The notes under the pieces are model-generated. The model was given only the letters and a program-made list of their open reading frames with translations. It did not search any database and was not told the origin of the DNA. From positions 806,001-870,000 of the forward strand of contig CAVWKG010000016.1 in the NCBI GenBank assembly GCA_963755375.1: a stretch of 64,000 nucleotides of DNA. The letters run 5' to 3'. Below, piece by piece: positions 16,468 through 24,696 of the stretch. Positions within the stretch are counted from its first letter, which is position 1. Each line of letters opens with the position of its first letter. This DNA is from Bog-473 sp963755375 (GTDB lineage Bacteria; Actinomycetota; Acidimicrobiia; Acidimicrobiales; RAAP-2). Position numbers and translations under genes: made by a program.

Positions 16468-17294
16468 GTCCGCCTCGCGGCGCTACCTCGGGCGCCAGTA
16501 TTCACACCGATCCGGACCGCGCGCGTGGCGTCATCGAGGGGTCGCGTCGGGAGTTCGACGCGCGGTATCCCGACCTGAAGCTGTCGCCCGTCGTCGGGCT
16601 CATCTGCGCCTACGAGGAGCAAGACAACATCGGAGCCGTCCTGGCGGCCATGCCGACCGAGGCCTGTGGACTGGCGGTGACCACCTTCGTCGTGGTCGAC
16701 GGTGGAAGCGACAAGACAGACCAGGTCGCCAAGGACTCCGGCGCGATCACCTTCGTGTTGAGTGAGAACCTCGGGCACGGCTATGCCCTCCGTGTGGGCT
16801 ACGCGCTGTGCATTGAGCTCGGCGCACAGTTTGTGGTCACGCTGGATGCCGACGGACAGAATGACCCTTCCGAGATCCCCGTGATGCTCCAACCTCTCGT
16901 CGATGACACATCGGACTTCGTTGTCGCCTCGCGTGTCCTGGGTCGCGACACGACCACGGACCGTTTCCGCAAGGTCGGCGTCCGCGTCTTCTCGTGGGCA
17001 ATGAGCGCAATGGGCCACACGAAGCTCACCGACACGTCGAACGGGTATCGGGCACTGCGGGTCAGCATGCTCGACGACGTGGCCTACCGGCTGGTCCAGC
17101 CGCAGTACCAGACGGCCGAACTCTTGATCATCGCCATGAAAAGGGGGTGGCGTGTCAGCGAGCAGCCCACCGTCTGGCTGCCGCGGTCCTCGGGTACGAC
17201 GAAGAAGGGCAAGAACTGGCTGTTCGGGTTCCGCTACGGGCGGGTCGTGTTCGACACCTGGTGGAAGGTCCGCAAGGAGCCCCGCCACGGCTGA
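16464..17294 (+). CDS. Family 2 glycosyltransferase
   Basis: A 276-residue GT-A fold enzyme. The N-terminal VGLICAYEEQDNI strand and VVDGGSDKT bind the nucleotide sugar. TLDADGQNDPSEI is the DxD-like metal site and VASRVLGR the following motif. There are no clear membrane segments, as in dolichyl-phosphate mannose synthase-like enzymes without an anchor. The start is taken as TTG 16464 because it overlaps the stop of the HD gene (TTGA); the open frame further upstream lies inside that gene. The acceptor is probably a lipid phosphate, by family analogy. Confidence 0.85.
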   Translation: MSPPRGATSGASIHTDPDRARGVIEGSRREFDARYPDLKLSPVVGLICAYEEQDNIGAVLAAMPTEACGLAVTTFVVVDGGSDKTDQVAKDSGAITFVLSENLGHGYALRVGYALCIELGAQFVVTLDADGQNDPSEIPVMLQPLVDDTSDFVVASRVLGRDTTTDRFRKVGVRVFSWAMSAMGHTKLTDTSNGYRALRVSMLDDVAYRLVQPQYQTAELLIIAMKRGWRVSEQPTVWLPRSSGTTKKGKNWLFGFRYGRVVFDTWWKVRKEPRHG

Positions 17295-17314
17295 GCCGGT
17301 GCGGTGAGCCGGCT
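17294..17314. terminator. Hairpin between convergent genes
   Basis: AGCCGG and CCGGCT (17294-17299 and 17309-17314) pair around a nine-base loop, in the 20-base gap between the glycosyltransferase and plsC stops. There is no T-run, so termination is inferred from position and GC-rich stem only. Confidence 0.35.
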
Positions 17315-18052
17315 TCAGTAGCGCCCGGTCTTCTCCCGCGCTTCGTCATAGACGGCCTGGAGGCGGGGAACGAGCGTCTCGGTGGCGGACCGCACGGCGG
17401 AGCGGGACACGCGCCCACCCTCGGTGCGAGGGGGTGCGGGGATGGCAGGACCGATCACCACTTGAATCGTGTACGGCTTCGGCACTGCGCTCCCCTTGGG
17501 CATGGCCACGTCGGACCCTCCGATCCCGATCGGCACGATGGGTGCGCCGGTTCGGGCGGACAGGAAGGTCGCACCCTCCATCAGATCCTCCACCACCGTG
17601 CCGTCCCGACGCGTGCCCTCCGGGAACAGAACGAGGAGCTCGCCGCGACGCAGGACCTCCTCGGCTCGTTGCAGGGCCTCACGGTCGGCCGACTCACGGT
17701 GAACCGGGAAGGCTCCCACCGACAGCAAAAGCTTGCCCAGCCACTTGTGCTTCCACATCTCGTCCTTGGTCATGAAGAAGAGCTTGCGTTCCGTACAGAA
17801 CGCGGCGAACCCGAAGTCGGCAAAGGACCGGTGCACCGGGGCAAGGATGGCCGGTCCGGTTGCGGGGATGTGCTCTCTCCCGACGACCTTGGGCCGGAAC
17901 CAGACCCAGAGCGCGGTGACGAAAATCATGCGCTCAACCCGGTAGAGCGCGGAACGCCGGGGGTCGATCTCGAAGGCCTGGTGGCGTCCCGGTGCCTCGG
18001 CCTCTATCTCGCCTTCGGGGTCAGGAGACGACCCTCCTGTGTTCAGAGCCAC
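17315..18052 (-). CDS. plsC: 1-acyl-sn-glycerol-3-phosphate acyltransferase family protein
   Basis: A 245-residue PlsC-type acyltransferase. The HX4D catalytic motif is HRSFAD (near residue 74). GAFPVHRES holds motif II, LFPEGTRR is motif III and APIVPIGI motif IV. It would transfer an acyl chain to lysophosphatidate in membrane phospholipid synthesis. A hydrophobic stretch near residues 43-52 may anchor it. The GTG start lies inside the end of aroA-cmk (10-base overlap). In many actinobacteria plsC sits between cmk and der, as here in modified form. Confidence 0.9.
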   Translation of the reverse strand: MALNTGGSSPDPEGEIEAEAPGRHQAFEIDPRRSALYRVERMIFVTALWVWFRPKVVGREHIPATGPAILAPVHRSFADFGFAAFCTERKLFFMTKDEMWKHKWLGKLLLSVGAFPVHRESADREALQRAEEVLRRGELLVLFPEGTRRDGTVVEDLMEGATFLSARTGAPIVPIGIGGSDVAMPKGSAVPKPYTIQVVIGPAIPAPPRTEGGRVSRSAVRSATETLVPRLQAVYDEAREKTGRY

Positions 18053-19959
18053 GACAGCACCTCCTCGACCACATCCTGCACGGTGCGCCCAGTGGTATCG
18101 ACCCGGTGCGCGTCCTCGGCCTCCCGTAACGGTGAGGCATCCCGCGTCGAGTCGATCCGATCGCGCCGCGCCACCCCTTCGGGCGCCTCGTCGTGGCGGC
18201 GACGGGCCCGTTCCTCGGTCGACGCCGTCAGATAGACCTTCAGCGCTGCCCCCGGGAACACGACCGACCCGATGTCGCGGCCCTCGACCACTCCCCCGCC
18301 GTGGGCACCGACCCAGGCCCGCTGGCGCTCCACCAGGTGACGCCGCACCTCGGGGTTGGCGGCGACGACCGAGACCGCCCGGCCCACTTCGGGCGAACGG
18401 ATGAGGCCGGTGACGTCACGCCCGTCGATGACCACCTGCTCCCCGACCTCTATCTCCGACGACGCGGCGAGCGCCGCCACCGCGCCCCTGTCGTCCAGGG
18501 GTGTGCCCAACTCAAGGGCGAGCGCGGCGACCGCCCGGTACATGGCGCCGGTGTCGAGCCGATCGACCCCCAGCCGCTCGGCGACCGCCGTGGACACCGT
18601 CGACTTCCCGGCTCCGGCGGGCCCGTCGATGGCCACCAACAGAGGCCGCGGGGCCCGCGTTCCGACGGCCAGCCGCTCGAGGTCCTGGGCGAAAGTGGGG
18701 TAACTGGTTTCGACCGCACCGAAGCCCGTGATCAGGCTCCGCTCAGCCGGACGGGCTGCGAGCGCGGCCACGGCCGCAGCCATGGCCATGCGGTGATCGC
18801 CCCGGCTGTCGAAGCGTGCGCCGCGCAGGGGACCCCCGAGGCCCGTGATGGCCAGCGTGTCCCCCTCGATCACGGCACGGGCACCGAAGGCCTCGACCAT
18901 GTCCGCCACGGCGACCAGGCGGTCGACCTCCTTGACCCGGAGCTCGCCGACGTCGGTGAAGACTGTCGTACCCTGGGCGACGGCAGCCGCCACGGCGAGA
19001 GCCGGAATCTCGTCGAGCGAGGGGATCTCTCTGGCCTGCACCTCGGTGGCACGCAGAGGGCCAGCGATAGCCCGGATGGTCGTCGTGCCGGGATCTCCGG
19101 GAACCAGCGTGATGGACGCGCCCATCCGCTGGAGGACGAAGACGTAGCCGAGCCGAGCCGGCCCGCTGTACACCCCGGCCACGTCGACTGAGCTGCCCGG
19201 CACCACACACCCCGCCACCGCGAAGAAGGCCGATGCCGAAGGGTCGCCGGGCACGGTGCGGTCCACCGGTTTGAGGGGCGAGGCGCGCACGCGCACGATG
19301 CGACCCTCGCCCCAGGGTTCGACCGTCAGGTCGGCTCCGGCTTCGATCAGCATCTCCTCGGTATGCGTGCGTGTCGTGACCGCCTCGCGCACGGTTGTGG
19401 TCCCGACGGCCGACAGGCCGGCGAGGATGATGGCCGACTTGACCTGGGCGCTGGCCATCTTGGCGGTCCAGTCGATGCCGTGCAGCGCGCCACCGCGGAT
19501 GAGGAGAGGCGGCTGGCTGTGTGCACCGCGGCCCACCACCGAGGTCCCCATGAGCCCGAGGGGTTCGGCCACCCGGTCCATGGGTCGGGTCGAGAGCGAT
19601 TCGTCACCCACGAGTTCGGTCTCCCAGTCGAACCCGGCGACCAGGCCGGCCAGGAGCCGCATGGACGTCCCCGAGTTCCCGCAGTCGAGCGGCGCCGCGG
19701 GTTGATGGAGGCGGGCCCGACCCCCGTGGACCACGATGGTCCCGTCGTCGCGACGCTCCACGCCCGCCCCCATGGCTTCCACCGCGGCCAGGGAAGCAGC
19801 CACGTCCGCTCCGTCCGAGAGCCCCCGGATGACCGACGTTCCTTCGGCCAGGGCGCCCAGCAAAACGGCGCGATGCGAGATGGACTTCTCGCCCGGCGTG
19901 CGGACGGTGCCGCGGCATGGTGTGGCGCCGTCGACGACGAGGACGCGCGGTGCCGTCAT
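18043..19959 (-). CDS. aroA-cmk: Fused EPSP synthase - cytidylate kinase
   Basis: A 638-residue two-enzyme protein. Residues 1 to about 430 are 3-phosphoshikimate 1-carboxyvinyltransferase, with the PEP/shikimate-site segments GEKSISHRA, DCGNSGTSMRLL and DSRGDHRMAM. Residues from about 440 on are CMP kinase, with P-loop DGPAGAGKSTVS, LDTGAMYRA, VVEGRDIGSVVFP and lid ERARRR. Normally these are separate genes. The junction is a short linker (LERLAVGTRAPRPLLVAID) in one uninterrupted frame. It makes a chorismate precursor and CDP. Its start overlaps the tyrA stop by four bases (ATGA). Confidence 0.95.
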   Translation of the reverse strand: MTAPRVLVVDGATPCRGTVRTPGEKSISHRAVLLGALAEGTSVIRGLSDGADVAASLAAVEAMGAGVERRDDGTIVVHGGRARLHQPAAPLDCGNSGTSMRLLAGLVAGFDWETELVGDESLSTRPMDRVAEPLGLMGTSVVGRGAHSQPPLLIRGGALHGIDWTAKMASAQVKSAIILAGLSAVGTTTVREAVTTRTHTEEMLIEAGADLTVEPWGEGRIVRVRASPLKPVDRTVPGDPSASAFFAVAGCVVPGSSVDVAGVYSGPARLGYVFVLQRMGASITLVPGDPGTTTIRAIAGPLRATEVQAREIPSLDEIPALAVAAAVAQGTTVFTDVGELRVKEVDRLVAVADMVEAFGARAVIEGDTLAITGLGGPLRGARFDSRGDHRMAMAAAVAALAARPAERSLITGFGAVETSYPTFAQDLERLAVGTRAPRPLLVAIDGPAGAGKSTVSTAVAERLGVDRLDTGAMYRAVAALALELGTPLDDRGAVAALAASSEIEVGEQVVIDGRDVTGLIRSPEVGRAVSVVAANPEVRRHLVERQRAWVGAHGGGVVEGRDIGSVVFPGAALKVYLTASTEERARRRHDEAPEGVARRDRIDSTRDASPLREAEDAHRVDTTGRTVQDVVEEVLSWL

Positions 19960-21050
19960 GACAGCTGCTCGGCCCGGCAGGGGTACCCGTGCGAGGTCAC
20001 GGCCCCGGCGAGGGTGTCGGCATCCGCACCGTCGACCACCAGGATCAGGACACCCGTCGGCCCCTCGGCCGAGTGGGCGATCTCGATGTCGTAGATGCCG
20101 ATGCCGGCGTCAGCGGCCAACCGGGTGATCTCGGCCAGCACGCCCTCGCGGTCCGGAACTCGGATGCGCAGTTCAGCGAGGTGCTCGGGTCGTACGGCGC
20201 GGGCGGGCAGGTTCCTCCGGGCCGCACTGGCTTTTTCGAGTGAGGCGAGCAGCGCCGGCCGGTCCCCTCTGGCCACGCGGTCCCGCATCGCGCCGAGGTC
20301 GGTCACCAGCGCATCGAGCGCGTCGATGATGGCCGCGGCGTTCTCGGTGCAGATGTCGGGCCAAATGCCGGGATGGCCGGCGGCGACGCGGGTCATGTCG
20401 CGAAAGCCGCCGGCGGCCAGGCGGAGCAGCGCGCCGTCCTGTTCGGCGCCGTCGGAGGCCGCGTTCATCAGGGTGGCCGCCACGAGGTGGGGCACATGGG
20501 AAACGACGGCCACCAGTCGATCGTGGTCGGCGGCCGAGAGGACGAGGACATCGGCTCCCAGGCTCATCACGACGCCCTTCAGCCGGTTGAACGACTCCAG
20601 GTCGGTCGCCGCGGTCGGAGTCAACACCCACACCGCTCCCTCGAAGAGGTCGGGGTCGGCACCCTGCAGGCCCGTCTGCTCGGATCCGGCCATCGGGTGA
20701 CCGCCGATGAACCGCGGGTGATCGGCCTCTTCCACGATGGCGGTCTTCACACCGCTCACATCCGTGACCACCGCGTCGGCGAGCCGCCCGCCCCCGCTGA
20801 GGAGACGGCGGGCCACTGCGGCGGCCGCGGCGGCGGGGACGGCGACAAAGACCACCTCCGCCCGGAGGTCGTCACCGGCGGCGTCGACCACGCCCGCCCC
20901 GAGTGCGGCCTGCAGCTGCTTCTCGTCGGCATCGAGGCCGGAGACGTACCAGCCGCGCCGGCGCAGACCGAGCGCGATCGACCCCCCGATCAGGCCCGTC
21001 CCGACGACGAGTGCCCGCCGGCGCTTTCCGCCCTCAGCCGGGGAGGTCAT
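19956..21050 (-). CDS. tyrA: Prephenate dehydrogenase with C-terminal ACT domain
   Basis: A 364-residue tyrosine-pathway enzyme that oxidatively decarboxylates prephenate with NAD(P). The N-terminal Rossmann motif is VVGTGLIGGSIA, GGHPMAGSEQTG is the conserved substrate loop, and SHVPHLVAATL holds the active-site His region. From about residue 290, ELRIRVPDREGVLAEITRLA begins an ACT domain, the usual site of tyrosine feedback. The start at 21050 is the first Met fitting the family; it overlaps aroH by 17 bases and aroA-cmk by four. Confidence 0.94.
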   Translation of the reverse strand: MTSPAEGGKRRRALVVGTGLIGGSIALGLRRRGWYVSGLDADEKQLQAALGAGVVDAAGDDLRAEVVFVAVPAAAAAAVARRLLSGGGRLADAVVTDVSGVKTAIVEEADHPRFIGGHPMAGSEQTGLQGADPDLFEGAVWVLTPTAATDLESFNRLKGVVMSLGADVLVLSAADHDRLVAVVSHVPHLVAATLMNAASDGAEQDGALLRLAAGGFRDMTRVAAGHPGIWPDICTENAAAIIDALDALVTDLGAMRDRVARGDRPALLASLEKASAARRNLPARAVRPEHLAELRIRVPDREGVLAEITRLAADAGIGIYDIEIAHSAEGPTGVLILVVDGADADTLAGAVTSHGYPCRAEQLS

Positions 21051-21408
21051 CGCGGAGCCCTTGGGCGCCGTGGAGGTAGACGTGCTTGATCTCGTCGCGC
21101 GACTTGGACGTGTGGACGTGCATGAGGACTCTGATGCAGAGCGGTTTGGATCCGGGCACCGCGATCTCCGCCGCACACAGGAGAGGGACGGCACCGAACC
21201 CGATCTCGCGGATGGCGGTCGCCGGGAAGGTGCTCTTCACGTCCGCCGTGGCGGTGAACAGGACGCTGATGACATCGTCCTCGACCAGGCCGTTGCTGGC
21301 CATCAGCTCGTGCATGAGCTCCTGGGAGCGCTCGGTGACCTGGGAAACCGTGTCCTCTTCGACCGTCGTCGCCCCGCGCAAACCCCTGACGGTGGGAGCA
21401 GATGCCAT
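21034..21408 (-). CDS. aroH: Monofunctional chorismate mutase, AroH class
   Basis: A 124-residue AroH-type mutase converting chorismate to prephenate, the substrate of the next gene (tyrA). The family signatures are RGLRGATTVEED at the N-terminus (active-site Arg), VISVLFTATADVKSTFPA (Glu/Arg region) and the CIRVLMHVHT strand, ending with KHVYLHGAQGLRDDL. The ATG is preceded by TAGAGT with an eight-base gap, so this is the first gene of a leaderless aroH-tyrA-aroA/cmk-plsC transcript. Confidence 0.94.
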   Translation of the reverse strand: MASAPTVRGLRGATTVEEDTVSQVTERSQELMHELMASNGLVEDDVISVLFTATADVKSTFPATAIREIGFGAVPLLCAAEIAVPGSKPLCIRVLMHVHTSKSRDEIKHVYLHGAQGLRDDLPG

Positions 21409-21416
21409 GGCGGGTC

Positions 21417-21422
21417 ACTCTA
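21417..21422 (-). promoter_or_regulatory. Leaderless -10 element (TAGAGT) of the aroH operon
   Basis: TAGAGT ends eight bases before ATG 21408. It lies in the short gap after rluB and would drive the aromatic operon. Confidence 0.45.
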
Positions 21423-21459
21423 CCGGCATCGGTCCCGACGCCCAGTTGAACGCCAGTGC

Positions 21460-22206
21460 CTACGCCGGTTGGCCGGTTGCCGTCGGCCGGGGACCGGCCG
21501 CCGCGGCGAGGGCGCGGATCTCGCCCGGTTCGAGGGTGCGCCACTGTCCAGGCGAGAGGGTGGGGTCCCGGACCGAACCGATCCGGGTACGCACGAGGCG
21601 CAGCACGGGATGGCCGATGGCGCTGCACATGCGGCGGACCTGGCGGTTGCGCCCCTCGTGGATGACGAGGCGCAGGACACCCGGTCCGAGCACGCCGACC
21701 TCGGCGGGTGCGGTCAGCCCGTCCTCGAGCTCGACGCCTTGGCGCAACGAGCGCAACGCACCGGGTGCGGGCGTGCCCCCGGCGACCTCGGCCACGTACT
21801 CCTTGGCCACGCCATGCGAGGGGTGCATCAGAAGCTGGGACAGCGCCCCGTCGTTGGTCAAGATGAGCAACCCCTCGGTGTGGCGATCCAACCGGCCGAC
21901 CGCGAAGACCCGTGGTTCTGGCGGTACGAGCGTCATGACCGTGGGGCGGCCCTGCGGGTCATCGGCGGTGGTGATGACCCCATCGGGCTTGTTCAGCAGG
22001 AAATAGACGAGGTCCGGAGCGACCGGCACCAGCAGGCCGTCGACCTCGACCCGGGCGCCCAAGGGATCGATCCGCCGACCGAGGGTGGCAACTTCCCCGT
22101 CGACACTGACACGGCCCGCGGCAATCAGCTCTTCACACGCTCGCCGAGACCCGATTCCGACCCGGGCCAGGATCTTCTGGAGGCGTTCGCCCTCAGGCGT
22201 CGTCAG
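21460..22206 (-). CDS. rluB: 23S rRNA pseudouridine synthase, RluB type
   Basis: About 248 residues. An N-terminal S4 RNA-binding domain (RLQKILARVGIGSRRACEEL) is followed by the RsuA/RluB catalytic domain with GRLDRHTEGLLILTNDG, whose Asp is the nucleophile. RNRQVRRMCSAIGHPV is the C-terminal signature. It modifies uridine in 23S rRNA. The start is odd: upstream of the S4 domain the only nearby initiator-like codon is CTG 22206, inside the scpB stop region. A TTG lies far upstream (22320), deep in scpB. It is the third gene of scpA-scpB-rluB. Confidence 0.92.
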   Translation of the reverse strand: MTTPEGERLQKILARVGIGSRRACEELIAAGRVSVDGEVATLGRRIDPLGARVEVDGLLVPVAPDLVYFLLNKPDGVITTADDPQGRPTVMTLVPPEPRVFAVGRLDRHTEGLLILTNDGALSQLLMHPSHGVAKEYVAEVAGGTPAPGALRSLRQGVELEDGLTAPAEVGVLGPGVLRLVIHEGRNRQVRRMCSAIGHPVLRLVRTRIGSVRDPTLSPGQWRTLEPGEIRALAAAAGPRPTATGQPA

Positions 22207-22831
22207 AGGCCGCCTCGATGCCGAGGCCCAGCGCCGACTGCATGTCGCGCTCGAGGTCGCCGGCCACCTCGGGACCCGGCAGGAAGTCCTCCACCGCCGG
22301 CAGCTGCGCGAGCGAAGCAATCCCGAGGCGCTCCAAGAAAAGGTCGGTGGTGCCGAAGAGGGCAGGCTGGCCGGGACCGTCGGCGTGTCCGACGACCTCG
22401 ATGTACCCCCGCTGCTCCAACAGGCGGCTCACGCCGTCCACGTTCACACCGCGCAGTGCGGAGATCTGACCCCGGGAGACAGGTTGGCGGTAGGCGACGA
22501 TGGCAAGCGTCTCGAGCGCAGCGGTCGAGAGACGGTGCGACACCTCCCGGTTCGCGAACCGCTCCACGTACGCTGCGAGATCCGGATGGGTCTGCAGACG
22601 CGCCCCGCCGGCGATGCGGGCCAGCACGAAACCCCGGCGCTCACGCTCGTAGGACTGCGCGAGCTCGGCGAGCACTTCGTCCACCCGCTCCACTGGTTCC
22701 TCCACCAGCTCGGCCAGCAGCTGGGGTGGAATCGGCTCCACCGCCACCAGCAGGATGGCCTCGATTGTGCGGCCCAGTTCTGCGCTCTCCACGGGATTCA
22801 AGCCCTCACCCTTCGTAGTCGTCGATCTCAT
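22193..22831 (-). CDS. scpB: Segregation and condensation protein B
   Basis: A 212-residue winged-helix protein that joins ScpA and the kleisin-SMC complex in chromosome condensation. The N-terminal region begins RTIEAILLVAVEPIPPQLLA, then ETLAIVAYRQPVSRGQISAL and LRGVNVDGVSRLLEQRGYI, both classic for ScpB. The C-terminus is acidic. The ATG at 22831 overlaps scpA by 26 bases; TTG 22798, after AGGGTGAGGG, is a possible shorter start. Confidence 0.94.
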   Translation of the reverse strand: MRSTTTKGEGLNPVESAELGRTIEAILLVAVEPIPPQLLAELVEEPVERVDEVLAELAQSYERERRGFVLARIAGGARLQTHPDLAAYVERFANREVSHRLSTAALETLAIVAYRQPVSRGQISALRGVNVDGVSRLLEQRGYIEVVGHADGPGQPALFGTTDLFLERLGIASLAQLPAVEDFLPGPEVAGDLERDMQSALGLGIEAASDDA

Positions 22832-23615
22832 AGCCCGCCAGCTCGGACAGCCCGCGGCCGCTCGTCACGCCGGCCATTTCGTCGTTGTCCACCCACGAGA
22901 TACGCAGGTCCCCGAAGTTGGCGCCCTGACCGAGGGTCACCCGCCCCATCTTGCACAGTTCGAGCAGGGCAAGGAAGCGCACGATGACCTCGATACGGGT
23001 CCGGCAGCCCTCCACCAGCGAGCGGAACGAGGTCGCACGCTCAGACTCGTTCACGGCAATGAGGTCCGCCACCGCCTCGGACACGGAGACCGTGTCCACC
23101 GTGACATGGGACAGGTCGACCCGGGGCACCGGGCGCTCGGCCGACCCTCGGAGGTAGGCCTGGGCCAGGTCTTCTGGCGTGATCCCGGCCAACAAATCCG
23201 GAGCATGCACCACGAAGTCGTCGTCGAGCCCCACCTCCCGCGGGATCGAGCGCGACGCTTGTTCGGCCATGGCGACGAAGACGTCGGCGGCCGCGGCGTA
23301 GGCCCGGCACTCCAGCAGCCGGGCCAGGAGGAGGTCGCGCTCCTCCCAACCCACCAGATCCTCGTCGTCCTCGCTGGCCTCACGCCCCGGGAGCAGCTTC
23401 TGGGACTTGAGCTCGATGAGGATGGCCGCCACGAGGAGGAACTCGGAGAGCTGGTTGAAGTCGATCTGATCGCGCTGCGCCGAGAGCACGCTCACGAAGC
23501 CGTCGATCACCGGCAGGAGGGGTATGTCGAGGATATCGAGCTCGTGGGACGAGACGAGGTGCAGCAAGAGGTCGATTGGACCCTCGAAATTTGGTGCGGA
23601 GACCGAGTAGGCCAC
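22806..23615 (-). CDS. scpA: Segregation and condensation protein A
   Basis: A 269-residue kleisin of the SMC-ScpAB condensin complex. FEGPIDLLLHLV is the conserved N-terminal SMC-binding start. LSEFLLVAAILIELKSQKLLPG is the second signature, and the C-terminal winged helix contains FLALLELCKMGRV. The GTG start is set by TAACGT six bases upstream. It is divergent from trpS with an 89-base gap. In many genomes a parA-like gene precedes scpA; none is present here. Confidence 0.94.
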   Translation of the reverse strand: MAYSVSAPNFEGPIDLLLHLVSSHELDILDIPLLPVIDGFVSVLSAQRDQIDFNQLSEFLLVAAILIELKSQKLLPGREASEDDEDLVGWEERDLLLARLLECRAYAAAADVFVAMAEQASRSIPREVGLDDDFVVHAPDLLAGITPEDLAQAYLRGSAERPVPRVDLSHVTVDTVSVSEAVADLIAVNESERATSFRSLVEGCRTRIEVIVRFLALLELCKMGRVTLGQGANFGDLRISWVDNDEMAGVTSGRGLSELAGYEIDDYEG

Positions 23616-23621
23616 CTGCTG

Positions 23622-23627
23622 ACGTTA
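23622..23627 (-). promoter_or_regulatory. Leaderless -10 element (TAACGT) of scpA
   Basis: TAACGT on the minus strand ends six bases before GTG 23615. Confidence 0.45.
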
Positions 23628-23690
23628 TCGAACCGGCCGATACGCTCCGCGCACCCCTGACCACCTGCCAAAGCTTGCTCCGGGGCGCCC

Positions 23691-23696
23691 TACCAT
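23691..23696 (+). promoter_or_regulatory. Leaderless -10 element (TACCAT) of trpS
   Basis: TACCAT ends eight bases before ATG 23705. It supports that start over the upstream open frame. Confidence 0.45.
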
Positions 23697-23704
23697 GGCG
23701 CCCC

Positions 23705-24688
23705 ATGGACAGGGTCCTCTCCGGTATCGCACCGTCAGGCAACTTCACCTTGGGGAACTACCTCGGGGCCCTCCGCCACTGGGTTTCCTTCCAGGACGGG
23801 TACGACGCCTTCTACTGCGTGGTCGACCTGCATGCGCTCACCTCGGAGATCGACCCGGCCGACCTGCGCGCCAACACGCTCGATGCCGCGCTGAACCTGC
23901 TCGCCATCGGGCTCGATCCAGAGCGCTGCGCCCTCTTCGTTCAGAGCCACGTCCCGGAGCACACCAGGCTGACCTGGCTCCTCGAATGCACGGCCACCAT
24001 GGGTGAGCTCCGGCGCATGACCCAGTTCAAGGACAAGGGACAAGGCCAGGAGACGGTCCGGGTGGGGCTCTTCACCTACCCCGTCCTGATGGCGGCCGAC
24101 ATCCTCCTCTATGACGCCGTAGCCGTCCCGGTGGGTGACGACCAGCGCCAGCATCTTGAGCTCACGAGAGAGGTCGCCGTCCGCTTCAACAACCGCTACG
24201 GCGAGACCTTCCTCGTCCCGGAAGCGGCCATTCCCGGCACGGGCGCCCGCGTCATGGACCTACAGCATCCCGAGCGCAAGATGTCCAAGTCCGCCGACTC
24301 CCCGCTCGGCACGATCCGGCTCCTCGACACCGACGACGAGATCACGCGCAAGGTGCGCAAGGCGGTCACCGACACCGACGGCGAGATGCGCTACGACCGC
24401 GACGCCAAACCCGGTCTCGCCAACCTCCTGGACCTGTTGGCGGCAACCACGGGACGGACGGCGGTCGAAGTGGCGGCCGGCTACCAACGCTACGGCGACC
24501 TCAAGAACGACGTGGCGGCGGCGTTGTGCGACCTGCTGCGACCGGTCCGGGAACGGAGGTCCGAGCTCGAAACGGACCTGCCGTACGTCCACGACGTGCT
24601 CGCAAAAGGTGCCGCGCACGCTCACGAGGTCGCTGCCGCGACCTACGCCCGCGCCGCAGAGGCGATGGGGCTCCTCAGCCCGGGCTGA
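23705..24688 (+). CDS. trpS: Tryptophanyl-tRNA synthetase
   Basis: A 327-residue class I synthetase charging tRNA-Trp. SGIAPSGNFTLGNYLGAL carries the HIGH-equivalent motif (TLGN) close to the N-terminus. KMSKS is exact at residues 192-196. VVDLHALTSEID and FVQSHVPEHTRLTWLLEC are typical TrpRS segments. The length is standard. It is convergent with the M50 protease gene (8 bases between stops) and diverges from scpA. Confidence 0.96.
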   Translation: MDRVLSGIAPSGNFTLGNYLGALRHWVSFQDGYDAFYCVVDLHALTSEIDPADLRANTLDAALNLLAIGLDPERCALFVQSHVPEHTRLTWLLECTATMGELRRMTQFKDKGQGQETVRVGLFTYPVLMAADILLYDAVAVPVGDDQRQHLELTREVAVRFNNRYGETFLVPEAAIPGTGARVMDLQHPERKMSKSADSPLGTIRLLDTDDEITRKVRKAVTDTDGEMRYDRDAKPGLANLLDLLAATTGRTAVEVAAGYQRYGDLKNDVAAALCDLLRPVRERRSELETDLPYVHDVLAKGAAHAHEVAAATYARAAEAMGLLSPG

Positions 24689-24696
24689 TCGGTCCC

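Noticed and set aside
20737..22818. 693-codon plus-strand open frame
   Set aside because: Antisense to tyrA, aroH, rluB and scpB. Its translation is Arg/Pro/Ser-rich with no domain.
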